Below are positions 1 to 8,933 of a stretch of 64,000 nucleotides of DNA, piece by piece. Made by a program: the position numbers and the translations under genes. Under the pieces are notes generated by a model, which was given only the letters and a program-made list of their open reading frames with translations, made no database searches and was not told the DNA's origin. How positions within the stretch are numbered: the first letter of the stretch is position 1; the number at the start of each line of letters is the position of its first letter. Source of the DNA: Stutzerimonas kunmingensis (GTDB lineage Bacteria > Pseudomonadota > Gammaproteobacteria > Pseudomonadales > Pseudomonadaceae); the NCBI RefSeq assembly GCF_021432085.1, contig NZ_CP090366.1, positions 3,720,001-3,784,000 of the forward strand. Reading direction: 5' to 3'.

Positions 1-17
1 GCCCACCCTACGCCGCC

Positions 18-1058
18 CTATCCCGCGGACTTTTCCTTGCCGCCATGGGGCAGGTCATACACCGGGCAATCGGCCACACCAACGGTGCTGCGGGTCATGG
101 CTTCCACGTCGTCGCGGGCCTTTTCGGCGTCCATCACCCAGGTGCGGTAGAACTCGAACGGGCAGTCAGCCACGCCACGGTCGCCGTCGCCGGAGTTGTG
201 CATGCCTGTATAGCCGCGGTGCAACAGCTTGAACAGGTGGTTCTGCGACTGGTCGTTGGCACGCGCGTCGCGAATCTGCGAGATCGATAGCTGGGCGTAC
301 TGGATGCCCATTTCCTCCTCCCCGCATTCGCCGAGGGTTCGGCCGTCGAAGCCGATGAGCGCCGAGCGCCCGAAGTAGCTGTACACCCCGTCGAAGCCGG
401 CCGCGTTGGCCACGGCCACATAGCAGTTGTTAGCCCAGGCCATGGTTTTGGACATCAGTACCTGCTGCTCCTTGGCCGGGTACATGTAGCCCTGACAGCG
501 GACGATCAGCTCGGCCCCCTTCATGGCGCAGTCACGCCAGATTTCCGGGTAGTTGCCGTCATCGCAGATTATCAGGCTGATCTTCATGCCCTTCGGGCCT
601 TCGGTGACGTAGGTGCGGTCGCCGGGATACCAGCCCTCGATGGGGCACCAGGGGATGCACTTGCGATACCGCTGGACGATCTCGCCCTGGTCGTTGATCA
701 GGATCAGCGTGTTGTACGGCGCCTTGGCAGGATCTTCGTTGCGCTCGCCCGTGAGGGAAAAGATGCCCCAGGTCTTCGCCTCGCGGCAGGCGGCGGAAAA
801 GATGGCGGTCTCCTCGCCAGGAATGGTGGCGGCGGTCGCCATCATCTCGTCCGGGTCATACATGATGCCCATGGTGCTGTATTCGGGAAACACGACGAGA
901 TCCATCCCAGGAAGGCCGAGCTTCATGCCCTTGAGCATTTCCGCAATCTTGCGGGCGTTATCGAGCACTTCGGCCTTGGTATGCAGGCGCGGCATCTTGT
1001 AGTTGACGACGGCGACGCCGACGGTATCGGGGCTGCTGGAAATGTCTCCGTGACGCAT
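18..1058 (-). CDS. amiE: Aliphatic amidase AmiE
   Basis: Cytoplasmic amidase of the nitrilase superfamily that hydrolyses short aliphatic amides (acetamide, propionamide, formamide) to acid and ammonia. The 346-residue product has the same length as the Pseudomonas aeruginosa enzyme and resembles it throughout. The catalytic triad is visible: Glu in VVFPEYS (about residue 59), Lys in YRKCIPWCP (about 133) and Cys in [10 protein letters not shown] (about 165). I chose the ATG giving MRHGDISSS, which has GAGGTG just upstream; a GTG nine bases earlier is also open. It is the last gene of the amide-uptake/dimethylformamidase operon. A GC-rich hairpin (GCAGG/CCTGC followed by CTTCGTTTT) lies in the gap before it and might reduce read-through. 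Confidence 0.96.
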   Translation of the reverse strand: MRHGDISSSPDTVGVAVVNYKMPRLHTKAEVLDNARKIAEMLKGMKLGLPGMDLVVFPEYSTMGIMYDPDEMMATAATIPGEETAIFSAACREAKTWGIFSLTGERNEDPAKAPYNTLILINDQGEIVQRYRKCIPWCPIEGWYPGDRTYVTEGPKGMKISLIICDDGNYPEIWRDCAMKGAELIVRCQGYMYPAKEQQVLMSKTMAWANNCYVAVANAAGFDGVYSYFGRSALIGFDGRTLGECGEEEMGIQYAQLSISQIRDARANDQSQNHLFKLLHRGYTGMHNSGDGDRGVADCPFEFYRTWVMDAEKARDDVEAMTRSTVGVADCPVYDLPHGGKEKSAG

Positions 1059-1144
1059 GGTGTTCACCTCTTAAAACGAAGGCAGGTCAGGCCTGCGGTC
1101 GAATAGCCAGGGAGGGGCACAGTCCCCCACAGGCTGCCGGCGTG

Positions 1145-1474
1145 CTAGCAGGCAGCTATTTTTTCGGTGCGCCCGCCAACCATCGGGTCGGCGCAAAAAA
1201 GGAAGACGCATAAGGCATCTGGGCCCGGCTGGCTGCACGGCGCGGTGGCCAGGCCAAAGCGCTCTTGAAAGAAGGCGAAGACGCTTTCGGCAGCACGCGC
1301 GCTGAGCGTAGGTTTCCACAGCCAGATGTCCTGCTCACGGTCCACCGCCTGGCTGGCGAACAGGGCCTGTTCGGCATCGCCGCACACGCCGACGAACCAT
1401 TGCGGCTGGGCCCCTTCGAGCTCCTTGATGTAGCTGAGGAACTCAAATTTGATTTGCTGGACGCTGTAGGCCAT
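1145..1474 (-). CDS. Small protein of unknown function in the amide operon
   Basis: A 109-residue soluble protein beginning MAYSVQQIKFEF. I do not recognise a family. It has no signal peptide or membrane segment, and several Trp and Cys residues are scattered along it. The start chosen excludes a 30-residue Arg/Ala-rich upstream extension that overlaps the end of the Sel1-repeat gene and looks non-coding. It sits between the Sel1-repeat gene (gap of 5 bases) and amiE, so it is almost certainly cotranscribed with them. An accessory role in amide metabolism is inference from position only. Confidence 0.6.
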   Translation of the reverse strand: MAYSVQQIKFEFLSYIKELEGAQPQWFVGVCGDAEQALFASQAVDREQDIWLWKPTLSARAAESVFAFFQERFGLATAPCSQPGPDALCVFLFCADPMVGGRTEKIAAC

Positions 1475-1479
1475 TGCAG

Positions 1480-2178
1480 TTACCCCGGTATCGGTTGAAG
1501 GCGCGCAGAAGAACCGGCATCTCCGAGCCGCTGGCGCCGCTGCTCGACCAGCTCCATGCCGCACTGCTTTTCTTCGGTAGACATCAGCTCGATAACCCGC
1601 TCAAGCTGGACCAGCGCAGTGCCGACGCCGTGCTGCGCGGCCATCGACAGCCAGGCGAAGGCCTCGACGCGATCCTTCGACACGCCCTGCCCCTGCAGGT
1701 ACAGGTAGCCCAGCCGCGCCTGGGACGGGTAATGCCCTTGCTCGGCCGCACGCCTGTACCAGTAGGCAGCCTTGGCGTGGTCCTGCTCGACTTGCTCGCC
1801 TTTGGAATACAGCGCCGCCAGGTTGAACTGAGCACCGCAGTCGGCGGCGGCGGCCCGTTCCAGCCAATCCAGGCCGGTGGCGACATCTACCTCGCAGCCC
1901 TGCCCCATCAGCAACATGGCGCCGACATTGGTCTGCGCCTGGGAGTGCCCACCGTGCGCCGCCTGGAGATACCACTCGAAGGCCTGACTGAGCGATGCCG
2001 GGGCGCCCTGTCCTCCGGCGAGGCAGGCCCCGACCCACATCTGCGCGGTGCTGTCACCGCCCTCGGCAAGTTGACGGAAGAGATGCAGCGCCTGCGGATA
2101 ATCCCCGGCTTTGTAGCGCGCTTCGGCGATCGCCAGTGTGGGCTGGCCGCCGAGAGGCGTATCGCATGGGATGTTCAT
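1480..2178 (-). CDS. Sel1-repeat (TPR-like) protein
   Basis: A 232-residue protein built of Sel1-like repeats of about 36 residues. Recurring blocks are A-x-x-WY/YWY-x-x-AA-x-x-G and A-Q/S-x-x-LG-x-xY-x-x-GQG, for example EWYLQAAHGGHSQAQTNVG and YWYRRAAEQGHYPSQARLG. Such solenoids act as protein-protein scaffolds. There is no signal peptide, so it is probably cytoplasmic. The start overlaps the end of the upstream Rieske-like gene by four bases (ATGA-type), showing translational coupling inside the amide operon. It may assemble or stabilise one of the operon's enzymes; this is inference from context. Confidence 0.82.
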   Translation of the reverse strand: MNIPCDTPLGGQPTLAIAEARYKAGDYPQALHLFRQLAEGGDSTAQMWVGACLAGGQGAPASLSQAFEWYLQAAHGGHSQAQTNVGAMLLMGQGCEVDVATGLDWLERAAAADCGAQFNLAALYSKGEQVEQDHAKAAYWYRRAAEQGHYPSQARLGYLYLQGQGVSKDRVEAFAWLSMAAQHGVGTALVQLERVIELMSTEEKQCGMELVEQRRQRLGDAGSSARLQPIPG

Positions 2179-3266
2179 AACAAGTAATTCCTCACGTTGC
2201 CGTAGAGTTTCAAGTCACCTTCGTAGCGCGCCTCAGCCGTGATCCGGCGCACCAGGCAGGCTTGAGCCCAGCGGCCGGCGGGATCGGTTTGGGGGGTTGT
2301 TTCGTTGATGCTCGCCGGAATCGGCCGATCCAGTTGAGCGCAGAAGGCGACAGCGCGCATGCCACGCTGGTTAATCAGTCCCAGCCAGCGATCGCTCATG
2401 CCCTGCTCATCGCCGCCTGCCACCGCAGCGGTGGAGAACAGATGTATGCGACACAGTGTCTTGCCCAGTGCGGTGGGCTGCAGCAGCACCAGGCAGGTCT
2501 CGTTGCCCTGCGCCAGCATCAGCAGGTTGGGAAAACCCCAGAAGGCCAGCATGGCATCGGATCGCACCTCGAAAATATCGTCACCGCGGATCATCGAGCG
2601 CCCCGGCCCGGCCTCCAGCAGGTGCTGGCCGAGCAACTTCCAGTCGGCGTCATACTCGCGCCAATGCACGACGCGGGTGGCCGCGGCCTCCAGCACGGCC
2701 GAGCGCGCCCCCAGGTCGGTCGTGGCGAGCGGCGGCGCCTCAGGATCGAGGTTGACGAAGATCAGCTCGCCTAGAATCTGCACCCGCACCGGCAACAGGC
2801 GCTCGGGGCGTAGGCCGAGGTACTGGTGCATCGCCGAAGCGCCATCGCCCAGCTCATCGGCTGAAATCGGACCGCGGTCGCGGCTGTAGCCACAGGAAGT
2901 GAAGGAACAGCTGGTCTTGCGGCCACCCTGGCACTGCAGCGGCACGACGCGACAGCCACCATGCTGCGCCTTGTTGAAGGCACCACGCAGCGAGCCGTCT
3001 TCCTGACGCTGGACATGGATGCCGTGGTTGCCCAGCGTGTAAGGCAGCAGGTCGCCCGGGTGCGGAACGTCCCGCTGGGTGCCAATGCAGACCCAGTCGC
3101 GGGTCCAGATCCGCTCGTCCTCAAGGTAGGCGAAACTCAACGAACGGTAGGCAGCCAGCGGTAACAGCCTCGCAGGCCCCGTTTGGGCGATGCAGTCGGC
3201 GTAGGTTTCCGAGGCGCACAGATCCACTCCGCCCTCGAAATAGCCAAGTTCTGGTCGACGCGACAT
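2175..3266 (-). CDS. Rieske-oxygenase-alpha-like protein lacking cluster ligands
   Basis: A 363-residue protein resembling the alpha subunit of Rieske ring-hydroxylating oxygenases. It has the N-terminal region (FAYLEDERIWTRDWVCIGTQRDVPHPGD), a degenerate Rieske block at about residues 95-140 and a downstream helix-grip-like catalytic region. Family members bind [2Fe-2S] through C-x-H and C-x2-H. Here the first motif reads AQH, so Cys is lost. The second reads CGYS, so the final His is lost. A normal Rieske cluster is therefore unlikely. The start is the ATG after GGGAG, giving MSRRPELGYFEG. It follows dmfA2 directly in the operon. An amide-binding, structural or sensory role is possible, but no function can be assigned from sequence. 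Confidence 0.7.
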   Translation of the reverse strand: MSRRPELGYFEGGVDLCASETYADCIAQTGPARLLPLAAYRSLSFAYLEDERIWTRDWVCIGTQRDVPHPGDLLPYTLGNHGIHVQRQEDGSLRGAFNKAQHGGCRVVPLQCQGGRKTSCSFTSCGYSRDRGPISADELGDGASAMHQYLGLRPERLLPVRVQILGELIFVNLDPEAPPLATTDLGARSAVLEAAATRVVHWREYDADWKLLGQHLLEAGPGRSMIRGDDIFEVRSDAMLAFWGFPNLLMLAQGNETCLVLLQPTALGKTLCRIHLFSTAAVAGGDEQGMSDRWLGLINQRGMRAVAFCAQLDRPIPASINETTPQTDPAGRWAQACLVRRITAEARYEGDLKLYGNVRNYLL

Positions 3267-3321
3267 GTCGTTACTCCCGTTTTCGTGAAAGCCGGAGGGG
3301 GATCGACCCCTCCGGGTACGC

Positions 3322-5724
3322 TCAGCTGCGCCGACGATGCCGGTCTTCCGGTGCATCGTAGTCCGCGCGGCCACGGTACTGAATCGCGTCCGAGGGCGGC
3401 GACGGCAGCGGTCCGTCCATCGAGAAGCGGTCCAGTACGTTCTTCACCAGTCGGGAGATGTTGTTGTCGCAATTGTTCCAGGGCAGCGAGCCGCAGAAGG
3501 CAATCGAGCTGAAGGCGAAGCAGGCGCCGCCGTTGGGCGTCTCGTGATAGGCGATATCCGAGCGCACACGCGGGTGCACGGTGCCATCGAGGCCCTGCTG
3601 GTTGAAGCCGAAGTCCTCCATGACCAGCAGGTAGGCCTCGGTGTGACGCCCGGCCGATGTCGCCACCGTCAGGGTGTGCGGCGGCGAGCCGAGCATGGTG
3701 TCGACGATGTCCAGTTCGAGCCCCGCCGCTCCTCCGCCGACCAGACCGAAATTGCCGAGCTTCTCGTCGTAGTCGATGCCCTCGAACGCCCAGCTGACCC
3801 GCGGGTCATTGCTGTCCGGCGTACGCGAATAGTAGGAGGAGATGTCGAAGCCTTCGGATGACATGCCGGTACCTGCTACCGAGTGCAGGTAGCGGCCGCG
3901 GTAACGCCACATGCCGCCGAGCTCGCCGGTACCCTGGTGGTAGTACTCGCCCGGGTCCGCACGCCAGGTGCGGATGCCCGACTCGCATCGGCGCATCTCG
4001 GTGATCACGCCACGGCCGGTGCCCTCGTAGGCGGGGTGGTACGAATGCACCCAGTACCAGGCGTCGGCCCCCATGTACATCAGTCGGCCGCCGCGCTGGG
4101 TGTAGTTGTGCAACGCATCGAGCTGGGTGCCGCTGTTATGTTCGGGGTGCGACCCGGTGATGATGACGTTGTAGTTCTCCAGCCGGGCGAGCCCTTCGTA
4201 GGTCACGTCCTCGTCGGTGAACACGTCGTATTCATAGCCCATCGTCTCCAGCCAGTAGACCAGGTGCAGGTCGGCCGGGTATTGCCAGGGCGCCTGGGCC
4301 AGAAAGTGATCGTACTTGGGGCGGATGCTGAGGATCGGGCGCAGCCGCGACGACATGCAGATACCGCTGCCGTCGGTATGGGTGTCGTATATCGACCCGC
4401 CGTACTCGCGGTGCTCGGCCAGGTACATGTTCTGGTGCTGCATGATCGGCACTCGGTAGACGAACAGCTCCGCGCCACCGGCGTTGCAGGCCACGTGTTC
4501 GTTGGCATAGGCCATATAGCTGATGGTCGGCACCATCACCGCGATCTTCGACTGCTCCTTGCCGATTTCCGGCACAACCCAGAACGGGATGTAGTCTTCG
4601 TCGCCGTCGGCGGTGGTCAGTTTAGCGGCGTAGAAACGGCTCTTGACGTCGGCCGGCACCTGCCACTCGAAGTCGACCTCCCAGCGCGCGTCATCGACGT
4701 CGTCGTCATGAAAGTGGATCGCGCCGTATTCCTTGGGCGACTGCTTCCAGTCGAATACGGTGCCGGACCAGTTGTGGCCGGTCAGTGCACGCGTCGGACA
4801 GTTCACCAGGCGTGCATTGAGGTGATACGGACCGTTGTCCTTGGCCACGATGGTGTTGATGCCTTCGGAGAAGTCCCATGCTGCCACGATGCATTCGGAC
4901 AGCTCGGCGGTCGGGCCGGTGCTGCGTCGCTCGGTCATGCCCAGCTGGGCGCCTTGCTTCATTGCCTCGATCTCGAAGCGGCTCAATGCGCGGTTGCACA
5001 GACGGGGCGAATCGATCTTGCCGTTGTACTTGCCAGCAAACACCACGCCGGAAGGAAGCGAAGACCTGGCCAGCGGGCCGCCATCGGCCGCCTCTACATA
5101 GGCCGCAATTGCCAGCGGAATCGGCTTGTGCACGATCCGGGTGGAAATCGTTTCGCGGACCGGCTCGATGACCGGGTCCAGCGCATACATGATCTGCGGT
5201 TCGTGGTAGAGGATCGCCTCTCCCGTGGCGGCATCAAAGGTCGCGGCCAGGAAGTGCCAGGCATGGTCCCGCAGCGGCAACGACGTGCTGATCTTGTGAT
5301 CATTGATGCGCAACTCGGCGCAACCGTCTTCGTTGATGAACAGACCGAAGCCTTCTCCACCGGACCACTTGGTCACCAGTCCCTGGGGTCCATGCTTCCA
5401 GTAGCGCGGGTGGGTCTTTGGCGCGGTCGGCCAGACCCAGCATTGAAGCGTAAAGCTTTCGACCTGCAACGGCTTGGCATCGGCGACAAAGCCATAGGAA
5501 CCGCCATGTATGATCTGCTTGCGACCCTGCACCTCGCCCTTAAAAGCGCCGGGTACCGCCTTCTCGATAAATCCCGGGCCTCGTGGATTGGTGTCCCCAT
5601 GGATCATCTGGACGATTTCGGCTTGAAAACTCTCAGGACCATCGCAGTTGATATAGAACTTGATAGCTTCACCGGGATGCACACTAAATTTATCGGCATA
5701 TCCGGTCAATCTCATTGCAGTCAT
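3322..5724 (-). CDS. dmfA2: N,N-dimethylformamidase, large (beta) subunit
   Basis: Large subunit of the iron amidohydrolase that splits dimethylformamide into dimethylamine and formate; family members also act on related formamides. It has 800 residues. A jelly-roll/LamG-like region lies at about 70-300, followed by the family's C-terminal catalytic region with a glutamine-amidotransferase-like fold. The published Paracoccus enzyme binds mononuclear Fe(III) through two Tyr and one Glu. The matching residues here appear to be Tyr406 (SYMAYANEH), Tyr446 (GGSIYDTHTDGSG) and Glu528 (GSHPEHNSG), with nearly identical spacing. That points to an intact active site. A GGAG lies upstream of the chosen ATG. 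The small-subunit gene precedes it by 119 bases containing two inverted repeats. Confidence 0.9.
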   Translation of the reverse strand: MTAMRLTGYADKFSVHPGEAIKFYINCDGPESFQAEIVQMIHGDTNPRGPGFIEKAVPGAFKGEVQGRKQIIHGGSYGFVADAKPLQVESFTLQCWVWPTAPKTHPRYWKHGPQGLVTKWSGGEGFGLFINEDGCAELRINDHKISTSLPLRDHAWHFLAATFDAATGEAILYHEPQIMYALDPVIEPVRETISTRIVHKPIPLAIAAYVEAADGGPLARSSLPSGVVFAGKYNGKIDSPRLCNRALSRFEIEAMKQGAQLGMTERRSTGPTAELSECIVAAWDFSEGINTIVAKDNGPYHLNARLVNCPTRALTGHNWSGTVFDWKQSPKEYGAIHFHDDDVDDARWEVDFEWQVPADVKSRFYAAKLTTADGDEDYIPFWVVPEIGKEQSKIAVMVPTISYMAYANEHVACNAGGAELFVYRVPIMQHQNMYLAEHREYGGSIYDTHTDGSGICMSSRLRPILSIRPKYDHFLAQAPWQYPADLHLVYWLETMGYEYDVFTDEDVTYEGLARLENYNVIITGSHPEHNSGTQLDALHNYTQRGGRLMYMGADAWYWVHSYHPAYEGTGRGVITEMRRCESGIRTWRADPGEYYHQGTGELGGMWRYRGRYLHSVAGTGMSSEGFDISSYYSRTPDSNDPRVSWAFEGIDYDEKLGNFGLVGGGAAGLELDIVDTMLGSPPHTLTVATSAGRHTEAYLLVMEDFGFNQQGLDGTVHPRVRSDIAYHETPNGGACFAFSSIAFCGSLPWNNCDNNISRLVKNVLDRFSMDGPLPSPPSDAIQYRGRADYDAPEDRHRRRS

Positions 5725-5761
5725 TCTAATGGCTCCATTATTTTTGCACGCAGCTGCCCGG

Positions 5762-5833
5762 GCGGCTCAACTTATGAGCCGCGTCGGCAACGGTTTCAGT
5801 TAACTTATCGAAGCGGGCTTACATGAACTGAAA
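5762..5833 (-). promoter_or_regulatory. Paired inverted repeats between dimethylformamidase subunit genes
   Basis: The 119-base gap between dmfA1 and dmfA2 holds two inverted repeats. One is an 8-bp perfect stem GCGGCTCA/TGAGCCGC with a 5-base loop (5762-5782). The other has 8-bp arms TTTCAGTT/AACTGAAA about 24 bases apart (5794-5833). Neither has a following T-run, so they are not clear terminators. RNA processing or subunit-ratio control is a guess. Confidence 0.4.
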
Positions 5834-5843
5834 TATATCAGTG

Positions 5844-6284
5844 TCAGGTAATCGGCCAGTTGTCATCCTTGCGCTTCCAGCCTTCGTGATAATGCTCTGG
5901 CATACCGGCATCCTTGGGCAGCTCATCAAGTCGCATGAGAAAGATGTCATGCTGAATTTCCTGCTCGTCGTCGTAGACCTTGTCATTGACGAATACCGGG
6001 GGCACTCCACGAATGCCCGAGAGCCGCGCGATACGCCACTCCTTTTCGATCTTTGTGCAAACGATGATCAGCTTCCCGGCCACGCTTTCGCCACGCATGC
6101 GCAACAGTACCCGCCGCAGATCGGGGTGGTCGATCCAGCCCCCGCTGATATCGGTAGTATCACCCGGCGTCGCGCAGCGTACGACGGAGAACCCCGCCAC
6201 GCCTTTCATGGAGTCAACACACCGGCGATGCTCTTCAATCATGGCGTCGCGTTCCGGTGTGCCCTTGTCAGGTATCGATATCAT
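5844..6284 (-). CDS. dmfA1: N,N-dimethylformamidase, small (alpha) subunit
   Basis: Small subunit of dimethylformamidase, 146 residues against about 132 in the first described enzyme. It is recognised from its pairing with the large-subunit gene and from its soluble basic/aromatic sequence ending EHYHEGWKRKDDNWPIT. In the known complex the small subunit packs on the large one and does not carry the iron site. It begins MISIPDKGTPERD after an AGAGGAGAGG ribosome-binding region. The upstream neighbour is the second transporter ATPase, 43 bases away, consistent with one transcript for uptake and hydrolysis. Confidence 0.85.
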   Translation of the reverse strand: MISIPDKGTPERDAMIEEHRRCVDSMKGVAGFSVVRCATPGDTTDISGGWIDHPDLRRVLLRMRGESVAGKLIIVCTKIEKEWRIARLSGIRGVPPVFVNDKVYDDEQEIQHDIFLMRLDELPKDAGMPEHYHEGWKRKDDNWPIT

Positions 6285-6327
6285 CTTTCCTCTCCTCTTG
6301 TGATCAAGACTAAATCCGAACAGCTTT

Positions 6328-7026
6328 CTAAACAGTCAGATGCTTTTCCACCAACTCATCGGTCAGTTGGTCGATAGAGCCGTTGGCGACGATCCTTCCG
6401 TTATCCATCATCAGAAAATCGTCACCCAAGGAACGCGCAACTTTTATATGCTGCTCGGAGAGAATCAAGGTAATGCCGTGTTCCTTGTTCAACATCCGTA
6501 GCTTATTGCCGATTTCTGCAACGATGTTGGGCTGAATTCCTTCGGTAGGTTCGTCCAGCAAAAGCATTTTCGGATTGACGGCGAGCGCCCGGGCAATAGC
6601 CAATTGTTGCTGCTGGCCGCCGGAAAGGAGCCCGGCGCGGCGATCGAGGTTGTCTGCCAGATAGGGAAACAGTTCCAGGCACAAGTCGGGCACTTCGGTC
6701 TTGCCATCGGGGCGCGCGAACGACCCCAGCAGGATGTTTTCCCGCACCGTGAACTTGCCGAAGATCTGCCGCCCCTGGGGGATGTAACCGATGCCATGGC
6801 GGCTACGTGCGTGGGTCGGTATGTAGCCCACCTCCTCCCCAAGCATCTTGATGCTCCCGGTGGTGCGATCGGCCAGCCCCATGATGGTTCGCATCAAGGT
6901 AGTCTTGCCCACCCCGTTGCGCCCCAGCACGCACAGGCACGAGCCCTGTTTCAGGTCGAAGGAGATATCCCGGAGGATCTGCGTCTTGCCATAGAAGGAA
7001 GACACCCTGTCGAGGTTCATCAGCAT
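6328..7026 (-). CDS. Amide/urea-type ABC transporter ATPase (UrtE/LivF-like)
   Basis: ATPase subunit of a branched-chain amino acid/urea/amide-type importer, 232 residues, LivF/UrtE type. Walker A is GRNGVGKTT (about 35-43), the signature is LSGGQQQ, and Walker B with the catalytic Glu is MLLLDEPTEGIQP; the switch His is in LSEQH. The start codon overlaps the stop of the preceding ATPase gene. It should pair with that ATPase on the inner face of the membrane to power uptake of the amides degraded by the operon's enzymes. Confidence 0.93.
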   Translation of the reverse strand: MLMNLDRVSSFYGKTQILRDISFDLKQGSCLCVLGRNGVGKTTLMRTIMGLADRTTGSIKMLGEEVGYIPTHARSRHGIGYIPQGRQIFGKFTVRENILLGSFARPDGKTEVPDLCLELFPYLADNLDRRAGLLSGGQQQQLAIARALAVNPKMLLLDEPTEGIQPNIVAEIGNKLRMLNKEHGITLILSEQHIKVARSLGDDFLMMDNGRIVANGSIDQLTDELVEKHLTV

Positions 7027-7778
7027 CAGGCAACCTCCTCTTCTTCGGTCCCCAAGTAGACGTCACGAACCTTGGGGTCAGCCTCGATCTCGTCGATGCG
7101 CCCCTGCGCCAGCAGACTACCCATGTGCATGACGGTAACCACGTCGGCGATCTGCCGGACGAAGCCCATGTCATGCTCGACCACGATCAGCGTGGCACTC
7201 TTGCGGATCTCCCGGAGCAGACGCGCCGTTTTCTCCACTTCGACTTCCGTCATGCCCGCAATCGGCTCGTCGAGCAGGAGCAACTGCGGCTCTTGCATCA
7301 ACACCATGCCAATCTCCAGCCACTGGGTTTCGCCATGGGAAAGCAGCCCGGCCTCGATGTGCAGCCGATCCTGCAGGCCGACCAGCGAACAGACTTCGTC
7401 CAGGCGCCGCTTCATGGCCTCATCGCTGAACCGGAACATGTTGCGGATCGGGTTGGTCACGTGGCTGTAGGCCACTTCCAGGTTGTCCTCCACCGACAGG
7501 CTCTTGAACACCGCCGGCACCTGGAATTTGCGCCCCACGCCACACTTGGCGATCTGGTTCTCACTCATGCCCGTGAGCTCAAAGCCGCGAAAATTCACGC
7601 TTCCACTAGTGGGTTTCAAACGTCCGCTGATCAGGTCCATCAGCGTGGTCTTGCCGGCGCCGTTGGGACCAACGAGGCAGGACAAGGTGCCTTCCACCAC
7701 ATCCAGGCTGAAGCCGCGGATTACATGGTGTGTGTCAAACTTTTTGTGCAGTTCGCGAATTTCCAATACACCCGGCAT
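7026..7778 (-). CDS. Amide/urea-type ABC transporter ATPase (UrtD/LivG-like)
   Basis: ATPase of the LivG/UrtD type, 250 residues. Walker A is GPNGAGKTT, Walker B is LLLLDEPIAGM, and the switch His is in VVEHDMGF. In place of the canonical LSGGQ signature the protein reads LSHGETQWLEIGMVL, as is usual for UrtD-type subunits. It starts two bases after the permease stop and overlaps the next ATPase gene, giving tight translational coupling. The substrate is inferred from the neighbouring amidase and dimethylformamidase genes as small amides. Confidence 0.93.
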   Translation of the reverse strand: MPGVLEIRELHKKFDTHHVIRGFSLDVVEGTLSCLVGPNGAGKTTLMDLISGRLKPTSGSVNFRGFELTGMSENQIAKCGVGRKFQVPAVFKSLSVEDNLEVAYSHVTNPIRNMFRFSDEAMKRRLDEVCSLVGLQDRLHIEAGLLSHGETQWLEIGMVLMQEPQLLLLDEPIAGMTEVEVEKTARLLREIRKSATLIVVEHDMGFVRQIADVVTVMHMGSLLAQGRIDEIEADPKVRDVYLGTEEEEVA

Positions 7779-7779
7779 G

Positions 7780-8889
7780 TCAACCTCCTACCTTGAGCGA
7801 CCGCGACTTAACCGATTCGCGGGTTTTCGAACGTGCGGGTGAAACCCGGGCGAGGGTCATCTCGAGCAAGCCTGCCAGCCCGCTCGGCAAAAAGCGCACG
7901 ACCAGGATGAAAAAGAAGCCGAGGATCAGAATCCAGCTGTTGAGGAAGGAGTCGCCCAGATAGCTCTGCCCGCCTTGGATCAAGAAGGCACCAATGATCG
8001 CGCCCAAGAGCGACAGGCGCCCCCCAATACCCGCCCAGATCACTATCGTGATACTGAAGGCTACGTCGAATTGCGCGGGCGACACGTACTGCACCAGCAA
8101 GGCGAAACAGCAGCCGGCCACCGCCGCGATGAAGCCCGAGACGGTGTAGATCAGCGTCTCGTACAGCGCAACGCTGTAGCCGAGGAAGCGCACCCGCTCC
8201 GGATCGCTTTTCAACGCCTTGACGACCTGCCCGAACTTGCTCTGCGTCAGCAACTTGGCCAGCAAGGTCAGCCCGGCCAGCAGGACGAACACCAGCCAGA
8301 ATGCAGTCGAAGAATAGGGATCGAGCATGGTCCCGAAGACTTCCAGGGGCATGGGCGGGCTGATCCCGTTGACGCCGTTGGTATAGGGCTGTACGTCGAT
8401 GATCAGGGTGTAGATCGCACTGAGCATGGCCAGCGACATGATCGCGAAGAACGGCCCGGAGACGCGGGCCTGGAACATCAGCCCACCGAACAACAGGCAG
8501 AACGCCGTCGGTACCGCCAGTGCCAGGAAAAGCCCCCCGCCCGTGCTCCAGAACGGCTCCCAGAACCATGGCAGCTGCTCCAGACCATTGTTCAGCATGA
8601 ACGGCGGGACCGGGTTCATGTCCGGATCTTGGGACTGCATCTGCATCGTCATGGCCGTGCAATAAGCCGCGAGCCCGAAGGACACACCCTGGCCCAGATT
8701 CAGGATGCCGCCGATGCCCCAGCACAGGCTGATCGACATCGCTAGCAGGCCATAGACCCCGTAGACCGCGAACTGGTTGAGCAGAAACGCGTCTTCGACG
8801 GTAGACATGACCAGTGCGAGCACACCGAAAAAGGCTAGGTAGAGTGCCCATTGGGCACGCTTGTCGTGGTAGAGATTGCGGATTGGCAT
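7780..8889 (-). CDS. Amide/urea-type ABC transporter permease (UrtC/LivM-like)
   Basis: Inner-membrane permease of the LivM/UrtC family, about 369 residues with eight to ten hydrophobic segments (for example WALYLAFFGVLALVMS near the N-terminus and SWILILGFFFILVVRFLPSG near the C-terminus). The EAA-like loop contains GYSVALYETLIYTVSGF. I chose the ATG giving MPIRNLYHDKRAQ, which has GGAGG eight bases upstream. An ATG 48 bases earlier overlaps the stop of the upstream permease and is possible. It forms the heteromeric channel with the next-listed permease. Confidence 0.9.
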   Translation of the reverse strand: MPIRNLYHDKRAQWALYLAFFGVLALVMSTVEDAFLLNQFAVYGVYGLLAMSISLCWGIGGILNLGQGVSFGLAAYCTAMTMQMQSQDPDMNPVPPFMLNNGLEQLPWFWEPFWSTGGGLFLALAVPTAFCLLFGGLMFQARVSGPFFAIMSLAMLSAIYTLIIDVQPYTNGVNGISPPMPLEVFGTMLDPYSSTAFWLVFVLLAGLTLLAKLLTQSKFGQVVKALKSDPERVRFLGYSVALYETLIYTVSGFIAAVAGCCFALLVQYVSPAQFDVAFSITIVIWAGIGGRLSLLGAIIGAFLIQGGQSYLGDSFLNSWILILGFFFILVVRFLPSGLAGLLEMTLARVSPARSKTRESVKSRSLKVGG

Positions 8890-8933
8890 TGACTTCGCCT
8901 CCATTGCAGCAGGTAGGGTTGGGCGGTATGCGC

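Noticed and set aside
3883..5826. A 647-codon plus-strand open frame opposite the dimethylformamidase large subunit
   Set aside because: Composition rich in Val, Gly, His and Arg with no family likeness, exactly antisense to a convincing enzyme gene. A typical GC-rich shadow frame.
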